Shown: one piece after another, positions 43,697 through 50,214 of the stretch
How the letters are laid out: every line of letters begins with the position of its first letter
Numbering within the stretch: the stretch's first letter is position 1
Program-made: the position numbers and the translations under genes
The notes under the pieces: model-generated
Seen by the model: the letters and a program-made list of their open reading frames with translations, nothing else
Told to the model about the DNA's origin: nothing
The model's database searches: none
Assembly (NCBI GenBank): GCA_963844885.1
Contig: CAWJQA010000020.1
Location: forward strand, 434,001-498,000
Source of the DNA: DATMER01 sp963844885
Lineage (GTDB): Bacteria; Acidobacteriota; Thermoanaerobaculia; Multivoradales; UBA5704
DNA: 64,000 bases
Direction of reading: 5' to 3'

Positions 43697-43767
43697 AGAT
43701 ATAGCGAACCTCCCTGGCTTTAAGGGGAGATTGGCGGAGGGCCGCGGCAAGCGGCCCTTTTCTTTTT
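43697..43767 (+). ncRNA. Candidate small RNA of about 70 nt ending in a terminator
   Basis: Starting about seven bases after the -10, the transcript would contain a first hairpin (CTCCC with GGGAG around TGGCTTTAAG; alternative longer pairing CCTCC/GGAGG) and then a clean intrinsic terminator, GGGCCGC-GGCAA-GCGGCCC followed by TTTTCTTTTT (43739-43767). An exposed CCTCC resembles an anti-Shine-Dalgarno sequence, so it may act on mRNA start sites. No small open reading frame with a ribosome site is visible inside it. It lies between convergent genes; the terminator overlaps the glycosyltransferase stop codon. Not a family I recognise. Confidence 0.6.
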
Positions 43768-44951
43768 CACCTGCCGAGAATTTGTTTGTAGAAGCGCTCA
43801 TACGACTGCACCATGACGGTTGAGCTGTAGCTGCCTGTCTCGCTCAAAGCAGCTCTTCCACCTTCCTGGAGAGCCTCCCGTAGCTTTGCATTCCGAAGCA
43901 CTCTCCGGACCTGGAGCGCGAGATCCTCCACGTTGCCATCGGTGAATAGAAGACCGTTCTGGCCATTGGCGATGATTTCGCGCAGGGCGCTGGTATTGGC
44001 TGCTACGACAGGAACGTTGAATAAGAATGCTTCCAGCACTGTCAGCCCAAACGACTCATGCCTGGAAGGTATGACACATACATCGGCTCTTCTGTAGATG
44101 GTGGCCATCTCCTTGTAGCGGAATGTTCGAAATAGGATGTCATGGCCCTCCACGAGGTTCAAATCACGCGCTCGGCTTCGAAGTTTGGCGTGAACGGCAT
44201 CATCTGCGTGGCTACTGAGCACAAAGAGAATGTCCCGTTCGGCTTCTTGGATTTTCAACTTCGCGGCAGCCTCGATGAAAGTTTCAACGTCCTTGTGCTC
44301 GTCGGCCCGCTGTGGACATAGGACAAGGTTGCAGCTCGCTCTCAAGGGGAGATCCTCGAGGACGGCAGGCTCATCCGCGACGCTCTTGAGGAATGGGCTG
44401 ATGCCGTGCGGAATGACCCTGATCTCGGGAGGCGAACCCTCTTCTCCGAAGCCTTGCTCGGAAAGCACTGTACGGCTCACTTCGCTTGGCACGACGATCC
44501 CGTCGAGCAACTTGGACAACCTCCCAGCTTCCATGAAGCAATCCTTCGGGATTTCTTGGTGACGGCCAGCTCGCCACGGACTCGGAGCCCGGTGTACGGT
44601 CATGAGCAGGGGCTTTCCAAAGGCGATCTTGGTCATGCAGCCCAGAAAGAGGGAGTCGAGGTCATGGACGTGGACCAGATCTGGATCAATCTCGTGCCAG
44701 TGCTCCAACAGGAAGGCCAGGGGTCCTTCGCAAAAGACGCGTCTTCCGTCGAATTCGAGAACTTGCTTGCGCGGGCGCTTCCAGATGGTGAGACGTCCAT
44801 GGCCATCACGCCTCTCTGTCTCATCTTTGTTTGAAGTGACGACAGCGACCTGATGGCCCAGATGGACGAGTCCGTGAGCCAAGTCGGATAGATGGGTCGC
44901 CACGCCTCCGGGGTCGGGCGCGAAGGCCGCGCTGATGAGGAGGATTCTCAT
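43767..44951 (-). CDS. GT4-family glycosyltransferase
   Basis: 394 residues. N-terminal ILLISAAFAPDPGGVATHLS gives the acceptor-side GG loop, and HVHDLDSLFLG follows; the C-terminal donor-binding half has ADVCVIPSRHESFGLTVLEA, the E-x7-E motif of retaining GT-B enzymes, and IIANGQNGLLF. It transfers a sugar from a nucleotide donor to a glycan or lipid in the cytoplasm. G+C is lower than in its neighbours, common for polysaccharide genes that move between strains. It stands alone, ending at the small-RNA terminator. Confidence 0.9.
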   Translation of the reverse strand: MRILLISAAFAPDPGGVATHLSDLAHGLVHLGHQVAVVTSNKDETERRDGHGRLTIWKRPRKQVLEFDGRRVFCEGPLAFLLEHWHEIDPDLVHVHDLDSLFLGCMTKIAFGKPLLMTVHRAPSPWRAGRHQEIPKDCFMEAGRLSKLLDGIVVPSEVSRTVLSEQGFGEEGSPPEIRVIPHGISPFLKSVADEPAVLEDLPLRASCNLVLCPQRADEHKDVETFIEAAAKLKIQEAERDILFVLSSHADDAVHAKLRSRARDLNLVEGHDILFRTFRYKEMATIYRRADVCVIPSRHESFGLTVLEAFLFNVPVVAANTSALREIIANGQNGLLFTDGNVEDLALQVRRVLRNAKLREALQEGGRAALSETGSYSSTVMVQSYERFYKQILGR

Positions 44952-44966
44952 CCAATTCCTGGAAAA

Positions 44967-45038
44967 TTATTGGCGGAGAGCAGCGTGGACGCCGGAGACG
45001 CCGTCTTCAGCTCGTTCGTGGACGATTCGCAGTTCCAT
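44967..45038 (-). pseudogene. HicB antitoxin remnant
   Basis: A 23-codon frame, MELRIVHERAEDGVSGVHAA, resembles the start of the intact HicB at 47904 (MELKVILESGEDGFTVAH), and the 16 bases before the ATG also match: TAGAAT lies nine bases upstream in both. It ends in TAA at 44967 and nothing HicA-like follows. Together these show a decayed second copy of the hicB start region. Confidence 0.5.
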
Positions 45039-45134
45039 GGTCCCGCTATTCTAGCGCAGGAAGAGACCTCCGGCGGAACGGGCTGGCTGGATCGGCCCAG
45101 CTTCAGCAGCGCCCCGGCCGCCGTCTGATTTAAA

Positions 45135-45382
45135 GGGGCAGTCATTGCCCCAAGAGGGCAGCGACCGCCCTTGTAGGGCAACGGTTGCCCCTTGTGAGAC
45201 AGCGGCTGCCCCAAGAGGGCAATCGCTATCCCTTATGGGGCAACCGCTGCCCTACAAGGGCAAGTGCTGTCCCTTGCAGGGCAAACGTTGCCCTTGAAGG
45301 GCTGAGGTTGTCCCTTGAAGGGCCTCCGATGCCCTGCGAGGGCAGGCATGTCCCTGTGAGGGCAGCCGCTGCCCACGCCTCA
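45135..45382. repeat. Tandem array of about twelve 20-21-base palindromic units
   Basis: Units follow the pattern GGGCA-N5/6-TGCCC-TTGNA, repeated about twelve times with drift in the centre, each forming a short hairpin. Unit length alternates between 20 and 21 bases, close to two helical turns. The region 44952-45134 before it holds the HicB remnant and otherwise nothing recognisable. The array ends exactly at the stop codon of the small gene at 45380. Confidence 0.8.
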
Positions 45383-45769
45383 CGCGCTGGGTTCGGAGTC
45401 TGTGGAGCCTGTAACCTTGTCCATGGCTTCCTGCTCGGTTCTCGCGACCCCCATGCGGCGCCGGCGGGGCCGCATCCCGAACTCGACGAGCTTCTCACTG
45501 CCGTATCCGTACCGGGTCCTGATGCCGGCCCGCACGCGGGCGGCGACGATGCGCCCCCGGCTTTTCAGCGTCTGCAGGTCGCGCGTGATCTGCTGGCGCT
45601 TGGCGTCGAGCGCCAGGCGTTCCTGCTCCATTGCCTTGCTCGCCTGGAGGATGATCCGCAGCTCGGAAGTGAGCTCCGCCAGATAGGTGACGTCCTCGGC
45701 GTTGTTCTCCACGCTCAGGAGGAGATGGGTCCAGTCGAACGACTCGTCCGCGAACGAGCTCTTGGGCAT
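45380..45769 (-). CDS. Small conserved-looking protein of unknown function
   Basis: 129 residues: MPKSSFADESFDWTHLLLSV, then a helical stretch VTYLAELTSELRIILQASKA with QERLALDAKRQQITRDLQTL, followed by RVRAGIRTRYGYGSEKLVEF and a basic tail GMRPRRRRMG. Proteins of this layout (short, coiled coil, then RxGVxxRYGxxxEKLVEFG) recur, from memory, in acidobacterial genomes, often beside repeats. The role is unknown. No export signal or membrane segment. The stop lies at the edge of the palindromic array, which could act as its transcript end. Confidence 0.65.
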   Translation of the reverse strand: MPKSSFADESFDWTHLLLSVENNAEDVTYLAELTSELRIILQASKAMEQERLALDAKRQQITRDLQTLKSRGRIVAARVRAGIRTRYGYGSEKLVEFGMRPRRRRMGVARTEQEAMDKVTGSTDSEPSA

Positions 45770-45919
45770 CTTGGCTCTCCAGGGTTCTGGACGGGATTGT
45801 CTGCAAGAGAGGCCCCTCGTGTCAATGAGGAGAGAGGTGCCCGGTGCGCGGCCGGAAGACCCGGAGGGGAGCGGCGGCCGAGACGCTCGTTCTCGCCTGC
45901 CTGCTGAATCATCAGGAGG

Positions 45920-46045
45920 CTAGGAGCCGCCCTGGGACAGGATGTAGCGGAAGCGAGCCACCTGGGCCGCCTCCTCGTCGCTGACCACGATGGCCGTGTG
46001 GCGGTCGCCCCGAAGGCCCACGAACGTCTGGTACCCATTGGGCAC
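45920..46045 (-). pseudogene. Short gene remnant, C-terminal end of an unknown protein
   Basis: An open stretch on the minus strand reads GYQTFVGLRGDRHTAIVVSD, then EEAAQVARFRYILSQGGS, and stops at 45920-45922. The composition is that of a real protein end, but the frame begins after a stop at 46046 with only a GTG and no ribosome site, so it is probably what is left of a longer gene. The surrounding 45770-46212 is otherwise without recognisable genes; the last 60 bases before the matrixin gene are AT-rich and probably its promoter. Confidence 0.4.
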
Positions 46046-46212
46046 CTATTGGGGCCATCTGAAGGAAAAACACAGAGATGTCCGTCTACTAGACTTGGAG
46101 GGGGCTTATGAGCGGGCCCGCATGACCCAGTTGGCGGTGGCTGATGTCACTCAAGCAGCGGCAGAAATAAAATAGCCCGCAATAAATGCAGTTAACCGTA
46201 TGGAGGTAAGCC

Positions 46213-46992
46213 ATGGACAATACACCGGAATACGAAAATCGGGAACAGGATACAGGAGGCGAGAGTGATTTATTTGCACTGAGACCAGAGGAGGAACTTG
46301 CCCGCGTCACGGAATCTCAGGTTCACCTTCTCGGAAAAGGAGTGATCTGCACGACCGACTACCGCGCACGCAAAAGATCTCGGTTTGAGATCGTCCTTGA
46401 TGCCACCGAGGGATTCATTCCGCTTTGGGCGGAGAACCTGGTTCTCCGATGGAGATTCAATATGGCTTCGCTGAGTGTCTTCCAGCAACCCGAATCCGTT
46501 AAGTCGCGGATTCGGGAGTTGCTGGGTGAAGCCATTACAGCGTGGGGAGACGCGGCTCCGATCCGCTTCACAGAAAATCCTGACAACTCTGACTTCGAGA
46601 TCGTCGTGGAAGAACACGAAAGTTGCACCCCCCAAGGATGCACCCTCGCTCAGGCCTTTTTCCCCGATGCTGGGCGGCATCAACTCTTCGTCTTCCCGAC
46701 AATGTTCGGACAAAGCAAGAAGGAGCAGGTGGACACACTGACCCACGAGATTGGTCACGTATTCGGCCTGCGGCACTTCTTTGCCCCGGAAAACGAGACC
46801 TCGTGGCCGAGCGTAATCTTCGGAGAGCACAAGCCTTTCTCCATTATGAACTACGGCGTCAATAGCGAACTCACCCCGGCCGACCAAAAGGATCTTAAGT
46901 TGCTGTACGAGGGCGCTTGGAGTGACCAACTAAAAAAGATCAATGGCACACCAATAAAGCTGGTTCGACCCTATCACTATCTCCACACATGA
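46213..46992 (+). CDS. Matrixin-like (M10) zinc metallopeptidase, no signal peptide
   Basis: 259 residues. The C-terminal half carries the extended zinc site LTHEIGHVFGLRHF (HExxHxxGxxH) and a Met-turn SIMNYG, which define the M10 matrixin type; the upstream ILVEEHE-like region (SDFEIVVEEHESCTPQGCT) resembles the strand before the site. About 90 residues precede the catalytic core, without signal peptide or propeptide cysteine switch, so the enzyme may be cytoplasmic or exported by another route. GGAGG stands eight bases before the ATG. Lower G+C than the flanking genes and an AT-rich leader indicate transfer. Neighbours are toxin-antitoxin remnants. Confidence 0.85.
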   Translation: MDNTPEYENREQDTGGESDLFALRPEEELARVTESQVHLLGKGVICTTDYRARKRSRFEIVLDATEGFIPLWAENLVLRWRFNMASLSVFQQPESVKSRIRELLGEAITAWGDAAPIRFTENPDNSDFEIVVEEHESCTPQGCTLAQAFFPDAGRHQLFVFPTMFGQSKKEQVDTLTHEIGHVFGLRHFFAPENETSWPSVIFGEHKPFSIMNYGVNSELTPADQKDLKLLYEGAWSDQLKKINGTPIKLVRPYHYLHT

Positions 46993-47206
46993 TTACTCAT
47001 CATGAGGATCTCTGAAGCGGGCCATGAGCACGGCGCGGCCGAGGTCGCGAGGGCTTCGCGTCGCAGGGCCGTATCCACAGCCAGGAAGTCGTCCTGGACA
47101 GATTCAGGGATCAAGACCTCCGAAGGGGTCTCAGGAGGTCGAGTCGTCCCAGAACCGTCAGGGTGACGAGAGGCGTGTTATTCAGGACGACGGGCCCGGC
47201 AGGCAT
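46977..47206 (-). pseudogene. DUF3368/PIN-type toxin remnant, frameshifted and truncated
   Basis: From ATG at 47206 the frame reads MPAGPVVLNNTPLVTLTVLG and RLDLL; after one missing base near 47130 it continues EVLIPESVQDDFLAVDTALR. This is the start of a DUF3368 toxin, the PIN-like partner of UPF0175 antitoxins, which is usually about 150-160 residues. After about 60 residues the sequence runs into the 3' end of the matrixin gene, stopping at 46977. The toxin is therefore inactive. Confidence 0.65.
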
Positions 47207-47462
47207 TGGCAAGATCCTGCTCCAACTCGTCAGCGGTCTCGCCGAAGGGCGAGAGGCCGTGCTGTCCCAGGAGGAAAAGGAAGATGACTCTGGGCACTCC
47301 CGCCAAGCGAGCCGCCAAGCTGGAGCTGAGCTTGCCTCGCTCGTACAGTGCCAGAGCCAGGATCAGGCGGGCCTCCGCCTCGAACTCGTCGGGCTCCTCC
47401 TGAAGAGCCCAGAGAACTTCGGGTGGGTATGAAATGGAGGGGTCTGCCATCGGTCGTCTCAT
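47178..47462 (-). CDS. UPF0175-family antitoxin
   Basis: 94 residues (or 90 from an ATG at 47450). LWALQEEPDEFEAEARLILA followed by LALYERGKLSSSLAARLAGV and PRVIFLFLLGQHGLSPF is the UPF0175 pattern: a degenerate ribbon-helix part and a helix-turn-helix. It overlaps the start of the broken DUF3368 toxin by 29 bases, the usual gene order. With the toxin dead, it is an orphan antitoxin. Confidence 0.75.
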   Translation of the reverse strand: MRRPMADPSISYPPEVLWALQEEPDEFEAEARLILALALYERGKLSSSLAARLAGVPRVIFLFLLGQHGLSPFGETADELEQDLANACRARRPE

Positions 47463-47485
47463 TCCAGGATCAATGCAGCACGAAA

Positions 47486-47704
47486 CTACCGAACCTCGGC
47501 CAGGAAGTCGTCTGGCTCGATATCGGCGTCCCGAAGGGCTCCGCGGAGGGTAAACCGATCGACTTCGTCGTGGATCGGGAACACGATCGTCCTGCCATCG
47601 GAATGCCGCATCTTCACGTGGCTGCCTTTGCGATGCACCTCGGCGAACCCGAGGCGCTCCAAAGCTGCGACGATTTGCCGGCCGGAGAGCAGGGGGAGCT
47701 TCAC
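47486..47704 (-). CDS. hicA: HicA-family mRNA interferase toxin
   Basis: 72 residues from GTG at 47704. SGRQIVAALERLGFAEVHRK, then GSHVKMRHSDGRTIVFPIHD, is the HicA dsRBD-like fold with the catalytic histidine in GSHVKMRH. HicA cleaves mRNA independently of ribosomes and is neutralised by HicB. Here the antitoxin gene comes first and overlaps by four bases, the less common order. Confidence 0.9.
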   Translation of the reverse strand: MKLPLLSGRQIVAALERLGFAEVHRKGSHVKMRHSDGRTIVFPIHDEVDRFTLRGALRDADIEPDDFLAEVR

Positions 47705-47904
47705 AGAGCGAGCTCGACGACCTCGCGGGTCGCGCTCTCCTGCAACTCTTCGGGCTCAGGCTCTAAGTAGAGCTCGATGGCCTCACGGATGTTCCGGAGC
47801 GCTTCCTCGCGCGTCCTTCCTTGCGACCAGCAGCTCTTGAGGGAGGGGCAGTGGGCGACGGTGAAGCCGTCTTCGCCAGATTCGAGGATCACTTTCAGTT
47901 CCAT
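47701..47904 (-). CDS. hicB: HicB-family antitoxin
   Basis: 67 residues. MELKVILESGEDGFTVAHCP followed by SLKSCWSQGRTREEALRNIR and EAIELYLE is the HicB RNase-H-like fold, without the C-terminal DNA-binding domain found in longer HicB proteins. A TAGAAT -10 box ends nine bases upstream of the ATG, inside the 3' end of the preceding glycosyltransferase gene, so the message may start at or very close to the start codon (leaderless). Confidence 0.9.
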   Translation of the reverse strand: MELKVILESGEDGFTVAHCPSLKSCWSQGRTREEALRNIREAIELYLEPEPEELQESATREVVELAL

Positions 47905-47913
47905 GATGGGGCC

Positions 47914-47919
47914 ATTCTA
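47914..47919 (-). promoter_or_regulatory. -10 box of hicBA
   Basis: TAGAAT on the minus strand, nine bases before the HicB ATG. The same box at the same distance precedes the HicB remnant at 45038 (45048-45053), supporting a functional role and a leaderless or nearly leaderless transcript. Confidence 0.5.
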
Positions 47920-47921
47920 AC

Positions 47922-48848
47922 TCAGGAGGCGGCGACTCGGCGAGCCTCCAGCACCTCGCCCGGCCGGACATCCGTTTTCAGGCCTTCCCGGATTCCCGCG
48001 AGCTTGGCCACGGCGGCGGCCTGGTTGCCTTTGCGCAGCTCGCGGACGTAGGCCACGAGGAACGCGGCGGCGGAGAAGCCGAGGAAGGTGAGCCAGTTCC
48101 AGGGACGACCGTAGCGGCGGACGTAGATCGTGCTGCTGCGGCCGAACTGTTGGTTGCGGAACGGGCTGTAGCCGCCGGTTGTGTAGGCCACCATGTGATA
48201 GAGCACGGCGCGGTGTGCATAGACGCAGTGGAAGCCCTTTCGCTTGGCCCGGGTACAGAAGTCCGCGTCGTCCACGCAGATGAAGAAGATCGGGTCCCAG
48301 GAGCCCGCGGCTTCGGCGGCGGATTTCTTGATCAGGATCGCGCAGCCGTTGATGTAGTCCACTTCGGCGTCCTGGTCGTACTGGCCGCGGTCGATCTCTC
48401 CATAGCCGCGCTCGTGGGTGATGGACTCGCGGAAGCGGAGCTTGCCGCCCGCCGACCACAGGCGCCGGCGGTCGCCGTGGAAATAGCACTTGGGACCGAC
48501 GACGCCGATCCGCGGATCGCTCTCCGCGACCTCCACAAGGCGGTCGAGCAGGTCGGGCTCCACCTCGATGTCGTTGTTGAGGAGCAGGACGTAGTCGTAG
48601 CCGTTCTCGAAGGCCCAGCGGAACCCGGCGGCGTAGCCGGACGAGCTGCCGCGGTTCACGTCCACCTTGAGTTGCTTCAAGTCGGGGAAAGCCTGGGCGA
48701 GGGTCTCGGGCGAGTCGTCCGTGGAGGCGTTGTCGAGGACGATCAGGTCGAAGGCGGGGTAGGTCATCTTCCGCAGGCTTTCGACGGCCTGCAGAGTGAT
48801 CTCCTTGCCGTTGTAGTTGATGACGACGGCCGCGACCCGCGGTGGCAT
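47922..48848 (-). CDS. GT2-family glycosyltransferase (rhamnosyltransferase-like)
   Basis: 308 residues. AAVVINYNGKEITLQAVESL opens the GT-A fold, FDLIVLDNASTDDS and YVLLLNNDIEVEP give the nucleotide and DxD-type metal sites, and FFICVDDADFCTRAKRKGF the ED-like catalytic region. The C-terminal hydrophobic stretch (WLTFLGFSAAAFLVAYV) may anchor it to the membrane. Such enzymes add rhamnose or other sugars to O-antigen or exopolysaccharide. It begins two bases after the stop of the M20 gene, so they are in one transcript. Confidence 0.9.
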   Translation of the reverse strand: MPPRVAAVVINYNGKEITLQAVESLRKMTYPAFDLIVLDNASTDDSPETLAQAFPDLKQLKVDVNRGSSSGYAAGFRWAFENGYDYVLLLNNDIEVEPDLLDRLVEVAESDPRIGVVGPKCYFHGDRRRLWSAGGKLRFRESITHERGYGEIDRGQYDQDAEVDYINGCAILIKKSAAEAAGSWDPIFFICVDDADFCTRAKRKGFHCVYAHRAVLYHMVAYTTGGYSPFRNQQFGRSSTIYVRRYGRPWNWLTFLGFSAAAFLVAYVRELRKGNQAAAVAKLAGIREGLKTDVRPGEVLEARRVAAS

Positions 48849-48850
48849 AT

Positions 48851-50152
48851 CTACTTCCCGGCCTGCACGCCGGTGAGGTAATCCACCGCCAGGTTCGTCA
48901 TCGCCCGGACGCCCACCAGCAGCGCGTCCTCATTGACATAGAAGCGCGGCGAGTGGTTCGGCTCGGCCTCTCCGAAGCCGACGCCGGGCTTGTTGATGCC
49001 GAGGAAGAAGTACATTCCGGGGACCTTCTCGCGGTAGAAGGCGAAGTCCTCCGAGACGGTGACCGGCGGGTAGTCCATGAGACCGGCGCCCGCGACCCGG
49101 CGCAGCGTCGGCTCCATGGCCCGGGTCAGCGCCGGATGGTTGGTGTTCGGCGGCGAGTAGGAGCTGAAGGTGACCTCGGCCGTGGCTCCCGCGCTCGCGG
49201 CGATGGACTCCACCGTGCGGCGGATGCGCTGCATCAGGTCGTCCTTCTTCGCGGGGTCGAGATAGCGGACGGTCCCCTCCATGTCGACCTCGTCCGGCAG
49301 GATGTTGCTTCTCACGCCGCCGTGGATCATGGAGATGGAGACGATGTTGGGCAGCGTCGGGTCCACCTGCCGGTTCGGGATCAGCTCCAGGGCGAGAACC
49401 ATCTGCGCGGCGAGCGCCACGGGATCGACGCCGAGCCACGGGAGCGCCGCGTGGGTCTGCCGGCCGTGGACCTTGATCTTCAGGTTTTCCTCGCCGGCGT
49501 GGGTCGGGCCGGAGCGGTAGGCGATCACTCCGGCCGGGAACGCGGCCAGGTGGAGCGCGAAGATCGCGCCGGGCTTCGGATCGTCCAGGACCCCCTCGGC
49601 GATCATCATCGTGGCGCCGCCCTCTTCGCCCTCGGGCGCGCCTTCCTCGGCGGGCTGGAAGATGAGCTTGACCGTGCCCGGCAGGCGCTCGCGCATCCCG
49701 GCCAGGATCTCCGCCGTGCCCATCAGGATCGCCGTGTGGCCGTCGTGCCCGCAGGCATGCATGACGCCGACCTGCTGGCCGTTGTATTCCGTGCGAACCT
49801 TCGAGGCGAAGGGAAGGTCGACCTGCTCGGTGACCGGCAGCGCGTCCATGTCCGCCCGCAGAGCGACGACCGGACCGGGCAGGCCGCCTCTCAGGACGCC
49901 CACGACGCCGGTGTGGGCAACGCCCGTCTTCACCTCGTACCCCAGCTTGCGCAGGTGCTCGGCGACCAGGGCGGCGGTGCGGGTCTCGCGGTTGCCGAGC
50001 TCCGGGTGCTCGTGGATGTCCCGGCGCCAGGCGACCACCTTCGGCATGACCTCCGAGGCGCGGCGGTCGGCCTCCTGGCGGAGGGCGTCCACGTCCGGAG
50101 CGGCGGGTGCAGTGGTCGCGGAAAGGGCGAGCAGGAGCAGGGCGGTGATCAT
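48851..50152 (-). CDS. Exported M20-family amidohydrolase/peptidase
   Basis: 433 residues from ATG at 50152, which starts a signal peptide (MITALLLLALSATTAPAAP). Metal and catalytic residues are seen in DIHEHPELGNRE, ALRADMDALPV, HACGHDGHTAIL, FQPAEEGAPEGE and a late SEDFAFY. The QTHAALPWLGVDP segment marks the dimerisation domain. Relatives hydrolyse N-acyl amino acids, hippurate or indole-acetyl amino acids. The hippurate-like activity (releasing benzoate) would fit an organism that degrades benzoyl-CoA, but this is speculation. Confidence 0.85.
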   Translation of the reverse strand: MITALLLLALSATTAPAAPDVDALRQEADRRASEVMPKVVAWRRDIHEHPELGNRETRTAALVAEHLRKLGYEVKTGVAHTGVVGVLRGGLPGPVVALRADMDALPVTEQVDLPFASKVRTEYNGQQVGVMHACGHDGHTAILMGTAEILAGMRERLPGTVKLIFQPAEEGAPEGEEGGATMMIAEGVLDDPKPGAIFALHLAAFPAGVIAYRSGPTHAGEENLKIKVHGRQTHAALPWLGVDPVALAAQMVLALELIPNRQVDPTLPNIVSISMIHGGVRSNILPDEVDMEGTVRYLDPAKKDDLMQRIRRTVESIAASAGATAEVTFSSYSPPNTNHPALTRAMEPTLRRVAGAGLMDYPPVTVSEDFAFYREKVPGMYFFLGINKPGVGFGEAEPNHSPRFYVNEDALLVGVRAMTNLAVDYLTGVQAGK

Positions 50153-50165
50153 AGAAAGGGACGTT

Positions 50166-50190
50166 AGCACAGGCCCTCACCCCCCTGGCC
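50166..50190. repeat. Dispersed repeat, short copy 4
   Basis: GGCCCTCACCCCCCTGGCCC is a partial copy of the CCCTCACCCC-type element seen near 11645, 22470 and 41890. It lies between the M20 gene and the Mrr-NACHT gene, divergent to each other. Confidence 0.4.
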
Positions 50191-50214
50191 CGGCTCGTCC
50201 TCTACAATCTCTCC

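Noticed and set aside
43697..43767. Terminator only, belonging to the deacetylase gene
   Set aside because: It lies 120 bases past the deacetylase stop with its own strong promoter in between, so a separate transcript is more likely, although both may use the terminator.
45135..45382. Possible CRISPR array in the tandem palindromes
   Set aside because: Units are 20-21 bases with no unique spacers between repeats, and there are no cas genes.
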